Virus record (IMG/VR): IMGVR_UViG_3300037258_000352
Location: 40,287 to 104,286 of that record
Strand: one strand, 5' to 3'
Length of the DNA stretch: 64,000 nt
Source of the DNA: a virus
Position 1 is the stretch's first letter, and each line of letters opens with the position of its first letter. The position numbers and the translations under genes were made by a program. The notes under the pieces were generated by a model. The model saw only the letters and a program-made list of their open reading frames with translations. It was not told the origin of the DNA and did no database searches. This document shows positions 15,405-23,237 of the stretch, piece by piece.

Positions 15405-15628
15405 TGGCCGTCCCTCCCGATTGGACCTGCCTGCTCTCCGCGTTGAAACTCATCAGCCGGGGTGGCTACAACGACATCTCCCCGTTCCATTGCGAGACCG
15501 ACGTGTTGACGGTCATGGCCGACCCCGAGATGTTCACCAGCACCGAGCTAGATCAGCTCGCCGAGTGGGGTTTCGATGCCGGGCCGGATGCTGGCACGTT
15601 CACCTCTCGCCGTTTCGGGAGCGCGTGA
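15404..15628 (+). CDS. Small protein, unknown function
   Basis: 74 residues, MAVPPDWTCLLSALKLISRGG at the start; acidic, with an internal STELDQLAEWGFD helix. ATG overlaps the previous stop as TGATG, and its own stop overlaps the next gene the same way. Confidence 0.65.
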   Translation: MAVPPDWTCLLSALKLISRGGYNDISPFHCETDVLTVMADPEMFTSTELDQLAEWGFDAGPDAGTFTSRRFGSA

Positions 15629-15975
15629 TGAGCCGGTTCGATTACAACGTCGCCCGGACCCTACGGATCGCGGACACCCCATTCGGCGGGCTGGTCATGG
15701 CCGCGATCCTCAAGTCCGACCCGCACAACCGGGCGCTGCTCCGCGCGGTGTTCCCCGACGTGTGGGACGAGCTCAACGCCCGGGAGAACGCTCCCGGTGG
15801 GCACCTGGACAGTGATGACGTCCCGGTCCGGTTGGTCGTGACCGAGGTGGGTCCGGGCGAACCCCTGTTGCGGCCGGTGTGCCCGCGCTGCGAGCGACCG
15901 TGGACCGAGCCAGCGTGTGGGGTCATCCACCAGATCATCGGCGCGGACGGGCGCCTCCACATCTACCCGCTATGA
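15628..15975 (+). CDS. Protein with CPRC motif, unknown function
   Basis: 115 residues; CPRCERPWTEPAC near the C-terminus may bind zinc and HQIIGADGRLHIYPL ends the chain. Helical N-terminal half. ATG coupled to the previous gene by TGATG. Confidence 0.65.
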   Translation: MSRFDYNVARTLRIADTPFGGLVMAAILKSDPHNRALLRAVFPDVWDELNARENAPGGHLDSDDVPVRLVVTEVGPGEPLLRPVCPRCERPWTEPACGVIHQIIGADGRLHIYPL

Positions 15976-15991
15976 CGACGCCTTCCGGGCC

Positions 15992-16282
15992 GTGAAGGGT
16001 CGTCGGCTCAACGTTCATCACACGTTCGTCCTCGTCGGAGGAGAGAGGTGGTACGCCGTGATCGACGGTGAGATCGTCAGTGTCCGGCCGGTGGAGCTCG
16101 CGGAGTCCCGGGGTACCGGTACGTGTGTGCATTGCCAGGGGGAGTGCCGGTCCTATTGCAAGTCGTGTCGTAAGCCGGTGTGCTCGGGTGACTTCGACGT
16201 TCACCGGGGGGATCACGACCCGGAGGACCGGACCGCGACGTGGACCCGAACCGCCTCCCTAGCCAACATTGACGGTATGTAG
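15992..16282 (+). CDS. B-box-like zinc-finger protein
   Basis: 96 residues. The C-terminal half has CVHC, CRSYCKSCRKPVC and HRGDH, spaced like a B-box zinc finger. The N-terminal VLVGGERWYAVIDGEIVSV is a short beta unit. Start GTG at 15992 is coupled to the gene before through a seven-codon frame (15972-15995). A GTG at 16058 is an alternative. Its last codons (IDGM) contain the -35 box of the next promoter. Confidence 0.65.
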   Translation: MKGRRLNVHHTFVLVGGERWYAVIDGEIVSVRPVELAESRGTGTCVHCQGECRSYCKSCRKPVCSGDFDVHRGDHDPEDRTATWTRTASLANIDGM

Positions 16283-16331
16283 GTTGAAGTGTAGCCTTGA
16301 GGGAGTCGGTGCGGACCGGCAGACACGGAGG
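16269..16331 (+). promoter_or_regulatory. Class A promoter, leader hairpin and RBS
   Basis: TTGACG (16269-16274), 17 bases, TAGCCT (16292-16297), hairpin GTCGGT-GCGG-ACCGGC (16305-16320), GACACGGAGG (16322-16331). The -35 box is within the coding end of the upstream gene. Confidence 0.8.
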
Positions 16332-16345
16332 GACCAAAGATCACG

Positions 16346-16486
16346 ATGGACAGGAAAGAGATCAGCCGGGCGCTGGCCAAGGCGATCGCCTACAAGAACT
16401 GCGGCAAAGAAGACGAAGCCCGAGAGTGGGCCCGGAAGCTGATCGAACTCCTAGAGCTCGCTGAAATCCTGACCAAGGAAAGCTGA
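16346..16486 (+). CDS. Helical miniprotein
   Basis: 46 residues, charged, fully helical (ISRALAKAIAYKNCGKEDEA and onward). Expressed from its own class A promoter, which suggests a real role for such a small protein. No family recognised. Confidence 0.65.
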   Translation: MDRKEISRALAKAIAYKNCGKEDEAREWARKLIELLELAEILTKES

Positions 16487-16527
16487 GCGCGGGTCTGACG
16501 GGGACCTGGGACACGGAGGACACGATC

Positions 16528-17070
16528 ATGTTCCGCACCAAGAAAAGCATGCAGCAGGAGTGGGACGCATGCATCATCAGCTACGGTCGTGAATGCAACG
16601 ACCAGCTCAACACTGCGCGGAGAATCGCGCGCTGGTCAGCGCGGATCCCTTGGTGGGAACTGCGGCTCCCCCTGAACCGGTGGGAGACCACCTGCCGAGC
16701 AGCAGCTGCTGACGCCACCGTTGAAGCTGACCGAATGGTCCTCGACCCAGACAACCCCCGCAACGGCGGTGACGGTGGCGATGAGTGGAAACCCGGCCCT
16801 GGGTTCTGGGAGGTGTTCACCGTTCGGGAGGTCGCGTCGACGCTGCTGTGGCTCGCGTACTCCCTGCTCGTCGGGATCGCTGTCATGGCCGGGGTCCTGA
16901 TCCTCATCATCGGCCGCAACCGCGGGGTGTCCGACTCCCCCATGGACGTCCTCTACACGCTGGCCGCGATCGCGGCGGGGGTTTGGTCGGTGCTGGTGTT
17001 CCAGTGGGCCTGCCACGCCCTTGCGGCCGGTGCTGGTCTCGCTCTGCGGTACGTGTGGGGTCCGCGATGA
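16528..17070 (+). CDS. Membrane protein, two segments
   Basis: 180 residues. A soluble N-terminal 100 residues is followed by two membrane segments (about 108-130 and 142-172). ATG follows GACACGGAGG (16510-16519) without a visible promoter or standard hairpin. First of a run of four small membrane or envelope genes. Confidence 0.65.
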   Translation: MFRTKKSMQQEWDACIISYGRECNDQLNTARRIARWSARIPWWELRLPLNRWETTCRAAAADATVEADRMVLDPDNPRNGGDGGDEWKPGPGFWEVFTVREVASTLLWLAYSLLVGIAVMAGVLILIIGRNRGVSDSPMDVLYTLAAIAAGVWSVLVFQWACHALAAGAGLALRYVWGPR

Positions 17071-17324
17071 AACCGACACCCGACGTTGAGATCACCGGGA
17101 CCGCGACCCGGATGAACGTCGAACCCGACCCGGTGACCGGGGGGATCGTCCTGGTCACCTACGCGGAAATGGACGACGGTCGAGTCGGTCGGGTGTGGCT
17201 GAGGATCCCCGCGGACGCGCTCGCCTACTTCACGGACCGGCTCCCGCCGGCCCCGTCGGACCCGACGGTCGACCCGCCCTCGCCGGCCCACTGCACGGGC
17301 CGGCGTGTTGTTGGGCGGTGGTGA
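17067..17324 (+). CDS. Small beta-rich protein, unknown function
   Basis: 85 residues; ITGTATRMNVEPDPVTGGIV followed by YAEMDDGRVGRVWLRI suggests a small beta sheet. ATG overlaps the previous stop as ATGA. Confidence 0.6.
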   Translation: MKPTPDVEITGTATRMNVEPDPVTGGIVLVTYAEMDDGRVGRVWLRIPADALAYFTDRLPPAPSDPTVDPPSPAHCTGRRVVGRW

Positions 17325-17328
17325 CCAG

Positions 17329-17514
17329 GTGAGCGACCTCCGTCGGTTCCATCTGGACCCGGGCCGCATGCCGATCTGGCTGATGCTGGCTATCGTCGCG
17401 CTGTTCACGGTGGCTTCCGCGTTCCCGGCCATCGACACCGAGTGCGCATTAGTGGCCCTCGGGCTCACGGTGGGGACGTTCACCGTCCGGGTCATCATCA
17501 GGAGACCCCGGTGA
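17329..17514 (+). CDS. Small membrane protein
   Basis: 61 residues with two hydrophobic segments (about 17-33 and 38-56). GTG start 4 bases after the preceding gene; the next GTG overlaps its stop. Confidence 0.6.
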   Translation: MSDLRRFHLDPGRMPIWLMLAIVALFTVASAFPAIDTECALVALGLTVGTFTVRVIIRRPR

Positions 17515-17678
17515 AAACGTGGCCGTGGCCAGTGTGGGTCGTCGTGCTGGTCGCGGGCCTGATCCTGACTGGGGTCGTGTTCCCCTATATCGGGGACTCG
17601 GTCACCGCCCGCGCTGCCGCGTTCCTCGGTGGGGTCTTCATCGGGTGGTCGGCGAACATCGCTGCGCGGAGGTTCTAA
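17511..17678 (+). CDS. Small membrane protein
   Basis: 55 residues, two hydrophobic segments (about 5-25 and 32-50). GTG overlaps the upstream stop as GTGA and its TAA overlaps the next ATG as TAATG. Confidence 0.6.
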   Translation: MKTWPWPVWVVVLVAGLILTGVVFPYIGDSVTARAAAFLGGVFIGWSANIAARRF

Positions 17679-18457
17679 TGGCTCGCCGTCGCCGGTTCCG
17701 GTGCGGGACGGTGTACTGCCTGCGGGTGATGCGCCGGTCCCGCTGGACTGGGCGACTGCGGTTGTCCCGTGGGTACATCGGTCAAACCAGGTACCGGGAC
17801 TACCGCAAGAGAGTAGATCAACATCTTTACGGGGCTTGGTTCAATAATGAGTGGACCCCCCCGAAGTACTGGGCCCATGAGGTCGTTGACTACTACCCCC
17901 TGTGGCAGTCCGACCGGTGGTGCGACTGGGGCCTCGACACCCGGGAGTTCCTGTGCATCCGGGTGTTGTTCCCACTGCACAACATCATTTGGAATCTTGG
18001 CAACCCGCGGCGGATCATCCCCCCACCCATCGACCAGCGGTTGTACCCCACCCCGGATCAGATCACTGCCGTAGAGCGGTACCCCGGGAAACCTCGCCGC
18101 CCCGTGATCCCCGCATGGCCCGCTGACATGCAACACGCATCCCGGGTCGCTGACCACTATCAGGCACCCACCACCCCGCGGGTGTTCAGTGGGTCGTTCC
18201 TGGTCAAGTGGGTTGTGTTGGCTGCGGTCCTGCTGATGTTCATCCCTGGATTGCCCGGGTGGGATGTGACCGCGGGGACCGTGGGGTGGGTAGCCAACGG
18301 AGTGGGGTGGGGTGTCACCCACGGGCGGGAGCTGGGTGGGTTACTGGCCCTCGGTGTGGTGGCGTGGCTGCTGTCCCGTCACCAACTCCGCCGGCGGGGG
18401 ACCACCCGCACACGGACTCGGCGCCCGGCGCGTCGTCGTAAGACACCACTGTTCTGA
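17678..18457 (+). CDS. Membrane-anchored GIY-YIG nuclease-like protein
   Basis: 259 residues. TVYCLRV (GIY position) and, after a short insert, RGYIGQTRYRDYRKRVDQH (YIG position with the following Arg and His) begin a GIY-YIG fold. A Glu in TREFLCIRVLFPLHN and the downstream Asn fit the remaining catalytic positions. Two membrane segments follow (about 176-196 and 214-234), then a basic tail. GIY-YIG enzymes cut DNA; a membrane-tethered version could act on entering or leaving DNA. It follows three membrane miniprotein genes. Confidence 0.65.
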   Translation: MARRRRFRCGTVYCLRVMRRSRWTGRLRLSRGYIGQTRYRDYRKRVDQHLYGAWFNNEWTPPKYWAHEVVDYYPLWQSDRWCDWGLDTREFLCIRVLFPLHNIIWNLGNPRRIIPPPIDQRLYPTPDQITAVERYPGKPRRPVIPAWPADMQHASRVADHYQAPTTPRVFSGSFLVKWVVLAAVLLMFIPGLPGWDVTAGTVGWVANGVGWGVTHGRELGGLLALGVVAWLLSRHQLRRRGTTRTRTRRPARRRKTPLF

Positions 18458-18482
18458 TCACAGAGAAAAGGGAGGACACGTC

Positions 18483-18656
18483 ATGGTTTGGCCGCTGACC
18501 CCATGGGGTGCAGGACGATCACCGGACCGCCCTGCAGAGCCCACGCTCACCGAGTACGACGCCGCAAAGAACTCACCAGGAGTCACCTACGGTCGGGTTC
18601 GGGGCAACATTTTCACCGGGTACTGGTTGGAGCCGTCCGGACCGACCGGCGATTGA
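18483..18656 (+). CDS. Small protein, unknown function
   Basis: 57 residues (MVWPLTPWGAGRSPDRP start), likely disordered at first, then a GRVRGNIFTGYWLEP segment. Ribosome site GGGAGGACACG. Unknown role. Confidence 0.6.
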   Translation: MVWPLTPWGAGRSPDRPAEPTLTEYDAAKNSPGVTYGRVRGNIFTGYWLEPSGPTGD

Positions 18657-18698
18657 AATCGCCAGCAAGCAGCGACTGATTCAGACACGGAGGAAGAG

Positions 18699-18866
18699 AT
18701 GACACCGCTCGTAGTTCCCCCCGAAACCTGGGTGCGTATCCCCGGGTCCAACTTCGAGGTGTGGCACCGGCAGTACCGGAACGTGGTCATCACCGACCAC
18801 TACAAAGGAGCCCACGGTCTCGGTCTTCGGATCGTTCCCACGACAGGAGAACCAACCGATGCCTAG
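18699..18866 (+). CDS. Small protein, unknown function
   Basis: 55 residues with an aromatic-rich centre (NFEVWHRQYRNVVITDHYKG). ATG follows GACACGGAGG (18684-18693). Overlaps the next gene by 8 bases. Confidence 0.6.
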   Translation: MTPLVVPPETWVRIPGSNFEVWHRQYRNVVITDHYKGAHGLGLRIVPTTGEPTDA

Positions 18867-18975
18867 GAACCCGAGCCCTGACGAGGTCCACAACCAAATC
18901 CAGGAACTGGAAGGCCGGACGATGGAAGACCTCCGGGACAACTGGACACTGCAACCCGTCAACGACGAGGACTGA
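18859..18975 (+). CDS. Acidic helical miniprotein
   Basis: 38 residues, MPRNPSPDEVHNQIQELEGR at the start; acidic helix. Tight coupling with both neighbours supports it. Confidence 0.55.
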   Translation: MPRNPSPDEVHNQIQELEGRTMEDLRDNWTLQPVNDED

Positions 18976-18979
18976 CCCG

Positions 18980-19108
18980 ATGCCGGGCGGGAGAAGCGAC
19001 GATGACGTCCACCCCGAACGGGAAGAAGGCAACGGGAAAACCGACAGAGGACCCGACCCCGACACCCAGGACGACCGGAAAACCAGCGACAACGGGAAAG
19101 GGAAGTGA
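18980..19108 (+). CDS. Hydrophilic disordered miniprotein
   Basis: 42 residues, nearly all charged or Gly/Asp/Asn; no hydrophobic core. Its TGA overlaps the next ATG as TGATG. It may be a linker, a decoy, or just a translation-coupling frame. Confidence 0.5.
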   Translation: MPGGRSDDDVHPEREEGNGKTDRGPDPDTQDDRKTSDNGKGK

Positions 19109-20193
19109 TGAGCCGTAGACGGCATTTCGTGGGGACGGTCCCCTGCCCCCACCCGGAGGAAGGCCTACAAACCGTCCTGCGGGGCTCCGACGACATCACC
19201 AGCATGAGCGACACCGAAAGCACCGACGGGCGCGCCGACTGGATCATCCCGATCCTCCAAGCCCGTACCCAACACGCCAACATCGTCGCGCTTAAGGGCC
19301 TGCACTACTACGACCGGGACACGTTCCACCTGTGGAACACGTGCGTGTGTATGCGCCGGCCGCGGCGGGACCTCACCTACTCGGCTATGGCGCTGCCGTA
19401 CGCGCGGCACGCTGAGGCGTGGTTCCCCACCTTCGAGCGGGTCACCGCCGCCCTCGGGCTCGGTGACGTCCTCTATCAGGTCGACGTCGCCGCACCGTTC
19501 ACGATGGCCGCGTTCACGTGGGGTCCCGGGGTGTTCGCGCATTACGACGACGAGGTCGCCGCCGCGGTCAAACAGATCGAGCAGGTCCTCCGGATCACCG
19601 GTGGGCGGGTCGTGTTCCAAATCAGCGCGCCCGTCGAAACGGTCCTGACCGCGTGGGCCCCGACAGCGGTCCGGGAAATGCAAGCCGAGGTGATGGCCGA
19701 CCGGATCGTGGGTCTCGCTGCCGCGTCCCCGGCGGGGACCGAGTTCATCGTCCACGAGTGCGTGGGCCGACCGAGGGGGAAACCGGTGACAGTGTTGAAG
19801 GACCTCGGTCCGGTCGCGGACCTCACCTCGGCGATCGTCCGTCGGTGGCCAGCGGGGCGGGTCCTCAACGCGATCCACCTACCCATCGGGGACGTCACCC
19901 ACCCAGCGCCGCTGGACCCGAACTATTACGCCCCGCTGCGGTGGCGGAACGTCCCCGCCCGGGTGGCTCTGATCGCGGGTCTAGCGAACCTCCACGTGCA
20001 GGACTCCCAGCAGCGCAGCGCGTTGCGGATCGCGGAGCTCGCCGCCGGCCGCGAGTTGGGGGTGTCCACCCCGTGCGGGTTGGGTGGTGATGAGGACCTG
20101 CTGGCCTCGATGATCCGCCGGACCCGGGACCTCGCCGTGATGCCGACCACGGTCGGGTCGTGGGACACGCTGATCGGTGACCGTGATGAGTGA
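19108..20193 (+). CDS. TIM-barrel-like protein, possibly related to MetE/UROD fold
   Basis: 361 residues. The end of the chain (HLPIGDVTHPAPLDPNYYAP and later GVSTPCGLGGDEDLLASM) resembles the barrel of cobalamin-independent methionine synthase or uroporphyrinogen decarboxylase-like proteins, where a CG(L)G near the end follows a HLPxGD-type strand. The substrate is unknown. A phage copy of such an enzyme would be unusual. The assignment is tentative. Confidence 0.4.
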   Translation: MSRRRHFVGTVPCPHPEEGLQTVLRGSDDITSMSDTESTDGRADWIIPILQARTQHANIVALKGLHYYDRDTFHLWNTCVCMRRPRRDLTYSAMALPYARHAEAWFPTFERVTAALGLGDVLYQVDVAAPFTMAAFTWGPGVFAHYDDEVAAAVKQIEQVLRITGGRVVFQISAPVETVLTAWAPTAVREMQAEVMADRIVGLAAASPAGTEFIVHECVGRPRGKPVTVLKDLGPVADLTSAIVRRWPAGRVLNAIHLPIGDVTHPAPLDPNYYAPLRWRNVPARVALIAGLANLHVQDSQQRSALRIAELAAGRELGVSTPCGLGGDEDLLASMIRRTRDLAVMPTTVGSWDTLIGDRDE

Positions 20194-20974
20194 CCGCGCG
20201 CTGCTGCACATCGTCCACATGGACGACTCCTTTACCGAAGTCGAGGTGGGCGTCGAGGGTGCGCAGCACTGGTTACACACCCCGATGGGTCTGGTCATCG
20301 ACGCCGGTGACGACACGGGCATGTGGACCCGGTGGCCGTTCGCGACGGTCAAGAGCTACACCGTGACCCCCATCGATGGCACCAACGACGTCGCCGCCCT
20401 GGACCCGGGCACCACCACAGCCGGGTCTGACGCCGGCGTCATAGACCCGGACGACGTGACCGAGCCCGGGACCCGATGGTCGACGCTGTGCGTCCGAGAC
20501 GGCCGGCAGGACGGGGCAGTGACCGTCGGGGACTCCCGGCTCCCCGCCGCGGTGGTCCTCGACTCAATCCGGGTCCGTGGCGTAGCAGAAGCCGCGCGGA
20601 TGTGGCCGGCGCTGACTGACGACGACCTCAGGGTGTTGACGACTCTGGTGGTGGACCTCGACATGCGGGCCGCCACCACCGAACGGCCCGGGCCGTCGAC
20701 GGTGACCAACCCGCACCGGGTCCAGCTGTGCTGGGTCGACGACCAGAACCACGGGCGGGTCAGTGTGTTCCCGAACCGGGCCCCGGTCCACTCGATGGTC
20801 GCCCGGGTCCTGGCCGGGGAGGACCTCGGGGCCGTCGCCCGGGACTACGACATCCCCCGCCACGAGCTGGCGGTCGTGGTCCGGCTCGCGGAGGAACTGA
20901 TCACCAACGTCGACGGACCCGAGCACCTCGGGGCACCCGACCGGGCCACCTACGAGCAGCAGGGAGGGTTCTGA
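20186..20974 (+). CDS. Protein with C-terminal DUF433-like helix-turn-helix
   Basis: 262 residues. The C-terminal 60 residues (APVHSMVARVLAGEDLGAVA then YDIPRHELAVVVRL) fit the DUF433 wHTH type often tied to toxin-antitoxin-like modules. The N-terminal half is beta-rich and includes PLGL-like repeats of unknown fold. ATG overlaps the upstream stop by 8 bases. Confidence 0.55.
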   Translation: MSDRALLHIVHMDDSFTEVEVGVEGAQHWLHTPMGLVIDAGDDTGMWTRWPFATVKSYTVTPIDGTNDVAALDPGTTTAGSDAGVIDPDDVTEPGTRWSTLCVRDGRQDGAVTVGDSRLPAAVVLDSIRVRGVAEAARMWPALTDDDLRVLTTLVVDLDMRAATTERPGPSTVTNPHRVQLCWVDDQNHGRVSVFPNRAPVHSMVARVLAGEDLGAVARDYDIPRHELAVVVRLAEELITNVDGPEHLGAPDRATYEQQGGF

Positions 20975-21582
20975 TGTCCCGGGGCGCCCGGTGGGTCACC
21001 GCGGTCCTCGTCGCGGCTGGTGTCGCTGTGGCGGGGTGTCAGAGCACCACCGCGACCCGGTCCCCGATCGTGATCTCGGCGGTGGACCCGGGGACGGTCG
21101 CGCCACCGTATGACCGGGACAAGGATTTCGGTCGGGGGTGGGCCACCGTCCACGGGCACTGCGACACCCGCGAAGCCGTCCTCGAGCGTGACGCTGCGCT
21201 CAACGCGGTCGACACCGACGGTGACGGCTGCAAAGACGACGGCCCGATCGTCGATTTGTACACCGGGAACACGATCCTGCCGGCGCAGGCGCAGATCGAC
21301 CACGTGTACTCCCTGCGGCAGGCGTGGGTGGGGGGTGCGTGGAAGTGGAGCGCGGTGCAGCGCCGGATATTCGCGTTGGACATGGGGAACCTGCGGGCGG
21401 TGACCAGCGCGGTGAACGACCGCAAGGGGGACCTCGGACCAAGCCAGTGGCGCCCGCCGGCGCGGTCCGGGTGGTGCGGTTACCAGATGATTTTCAGGGC
21501 GACAGCGGTCCGGTGGAACCTGCCGATCACCCCCGCCGACGACACCGCTCTGCGGGACATGGCCGGGACCTGCCCCAAATAG
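20974..21582 (+). CDS. Secreted lipoprotein HNH nuclease (DUF1524-like)
   Basis: 202 residues. A signal peptide with lipobox VAVAGC (Cys at about residue 22) marks an exported lipoprotein. The mature part has IDHVYSLRQAWVGGA, NLRAVTSAVNDRKGD and WRPP, the hallmarks of DUF1524 HNH nucleases, with conserved His, Asn and Lys in place. Extracellular DNA cutting by a surface-bound enzyme is likely. In a phage or conjugative element it could exclude incoming DNA or help take over resources. Confidence 0.8.
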   Translation: MSRGARWVTAVLVAAGVAVAGCQSTTATRSPIVISAVDPGTVAPPYDRDKDFGRGWATVHGHCDTREAVLERDAALNAVDTDGDGCKDDGPIVDLYTGNTILPAQAQIDHVYSLRQAWVGGAWKWSAVQRRIFALDMGNLRAVTSAVNDRKGDLGPSQWRPPARSGWCGYQMIFRATAVRWNLPITPADDTALRDMAGTCPK

Positions 21583-21585
21583 CAA

Positions 21586-21625
21586 CCGGCCCCGGCAGGT
21601 GATCTGGGGGGCCTGCCAGGGCCGG
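21586..21625. terminator. Bidirectional terminator between convergent genes
   Basis: CCGGCCCCGGCAGG pairs with CCTGCCAGGGCCGG (one mismatch on each side). It separates the rightward operon from the leftward gene at 21671. Confidence 0.6.
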
Positions 21626-21670
21626 TGGGGGTGGGACGGAGGATCCCTTGGGGCCCTCAGATTACCTCAT

Positions 21671-21988
21671 TCAGCGGCGGTGGCCACGGTCGTCGCCGCC
21701 ACGATCATTCCAATGGCCGCGACCGTCGTTCTGCCAGTGATCCCACGACCCGTGGCCGTAGCGGTCACCGTGCCAGTACCAGCGGGTGTTCTGGTAGCAG
21801 GCCTGGTTCCACCGGTTACGCCAGTCATCACAATCGACCCACCAGTACGGCTGAGCGACGGACACAGCGGGGGCAGACGACGCGGCGGGGGTCACAGTGG
21901 CAGCGGACGCGCTACCGGCACCGAGTACAGCGGTCGCGGCTCCAGCAACGAGCAGAGCGATGGTCCCACGTGTGGCATGTCCAACCAT
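21671..21988 (-). CDS. Secreted protein, His/Trp/Gly-rich
   Basis: 105 residues. Signal peptide with an AXA-type site near residue 31 (GSASA). The mature chain is rich in Trp, His, Asp and Gly (DRYGHGSWDHWQND), suggesting a disordered metal-binding surface protein. ATG at 21986-21988 follows GGGAGA; an upstream in-frame ATG lacks good spacing. Confidence 0.65.
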   Translation of the reverse strand: MVGHATRGTIALLVAGAATAVLGAGSASAATVTPAASSAPAVSVAQPYWWVDCDDWRNRWNQACYQNTRWYWHGDRYGHGSWDHWQNDGRGHWNDRGGDDRGHRR

Positions 21989-22110
21989 TCGGGATCTCCC
22001 TTGCATCGAATCGGGTAGTACCCCATTGAGGACGCTGGGTGTCGTGTAGTCGTTGCCCGACTGGGCGGTAATCTAGACTGAGGGTGTAGCCGGTGGGGTG
22101 ATGTACGTCG

Positions 22111-22404
22111 TTAGACGTAGTTACCGTCGCCCGGGTCGATTTCTAGTTGCTCAGGTGGGATGTCTTCCCAGCCGGCGCTGTCTGCTGCGATCGCGCGGCA
22201 GTCCACGCACAGCAGGTGCGGTTCCCCCATGTACGCCGCCGGCATGACAGCGACCCCACCGCATTCCTCGACCTTCGGCACCGCACCCGTTACGAGGGAA
22301 TGCGCGGTGTAAGCCCACCGCTGCCGGCAGACCCCGTCTCCACCGGTGACCCACCCGTTGATCGGATCAACCACGGGGGGTTCATCACTGGTCATCGCGC
22401 TCAT
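22111..22404 (-). CDS. Small Cys-containing protein, unknown function
   Basis: 97 residues; VCRQRWAYTAHSLV and CVDCRAIAADS, with possibly two zinc-ligand pairs. ATG at 22402 is close to GGAGG; ATG at 22393 is an alternative. Stop lies in a TACGTC-4-GACGTA inverted repeat. No function assigned. Confidence 0.55.
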   Translation of the reverse strand: MSAMTSDEPPVVDPINGWVTGGDGVCRQRWAYTAHSLVTGAVPKVEECGGVAVMPAAYMGEPHLLCVDCRAIAADSAGWEDIPPEQLEIDPGDGNYV

Positions 22405-22428
22405 GCACCTCCAACACCGCCGACCGGT

Positions 22429-23013
22429 CTAGTACGTCGATCGCACTTCTAGGTAGAGGGCTGACGGTGCAGGTGGAGGGTCGATGCGGCACGACTTACT
22501 CATATGGCGGGAATCGTCGTCAGCGACCAGCCGCAACCCAGGAAGGTCCCGGCGCGGACCACGGGCGAGGGCATCGCAGCACGCTTTAAGTAAGGGCCAC
22601 CGGTTGTCTTCGTCCGCTCCCCGATTGTGGCCCGGTGCCCACACGAGGACGACGTCCATATGCCGGCAGGGCTGTAAACCAGATCTGGTGGCGACGACCG
22701 TGACGGCGTCGATGACTTCTTTCACTGCATGATGACGCTTCGTCCAGTGCGCCCGGGAGTTCGCTTGCAGCGGGTCCCAGATGGGTCGGTGGGTGACCAC
22801 CTTGCGTGTTTTCTGGTTGATCTTCGGCCAGCCACCCCGACCTGTTTTGACCTCGAAAGCGGTATCCCACCTCGGTAGCGGGAGGATCACCCACCCGTCT
22901 GGCGGAGGATCATCGAGGACAATGAGGTCCGCGATTGGTCCTCGGGTAGCCCGGTCCACGGGAAGTTCGAGCCCGTCGAGGGGGATCTGCCCGAAGTTAT
23001 GACGGACGGTCAC
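22429..23013 (-). CDS. rusA: RusA-type Holliday junction resolvase
   Basis: 194 residues. NSRAHWTKRHHAVKEVIDAV, then GADEDNRWPLLKACCDAL and VADDDSRHM contain the three acidic residues and Lys of the RusA family, which resolves four-way DNA junctions. The N-terminal 60 residues are extra. GTG at 23011-23013 overlaps the upstream stop as GTGA, better than an earlier GTG. It would clear recombination or packaging intermediates. Confidence 0.85.
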   Translation of the reverse strand: MTVRHNFGQIPLDGLELPVDRATRGPIADLIVLDDPPPDGWVILPLPRWDTAFEVKTGRGGWPKINQKTRKVVTHRPIWDPLQANSRAHWTKRHHAVKEVIDAVTVVATRSGLQPCRHMDVVLVWAPGHNRGADEDNRWPLLKACCDALARGPRRDLPGLRLVADDDSRHMSKSCRIDPPPAPSALYLEVRSTY

Positions 23014-23237
23014 TGTGGATCCCCCGGCATCCGCCACTGCCCGTCCGCGGTGAGCGCGTCCTCAACCCCACCCGCTGCTGCTGTGTACCCCCCGGAGCGG
23101 GTGAAGTGGTCACCCCTGGCGCGTTGCCGCCACTCCGCGACCAGGACCCGCAGTTGCCCTCTCAGAGCGCCGTGGCGCAACGCGGCCTGTCGGGAGTACT
23201 CCGCGCACGCGCACCGGCACGACCCGTGGTCATCCAT
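23010..23237 (-). CDS. Small Cys/Arg-rich protein, unknown function
   Basis: 75 residues with CRCACAEYSRQAALRHGALR near the start, perhaps metal-binding. Coupled to both neighbours by short overlaps in the RusA operon. Confidence 0.55.
   Translation of the reverse strand: MDDHGSCRCACAEYSRQAALRHGALRGQLRVLVAEWRQRARGDHFTRSGGYTAAAGGVEDALTADGQWRMPGDPQ

Noticed and set aside
14414-15628. A 404-residue Arg-rich frame overlapping 14257-15628
   Set aside because: Composition is that of an out-of-frame reading; the other frame has gene-like codons and ATGA/TGATG overlaps with its neighbours.
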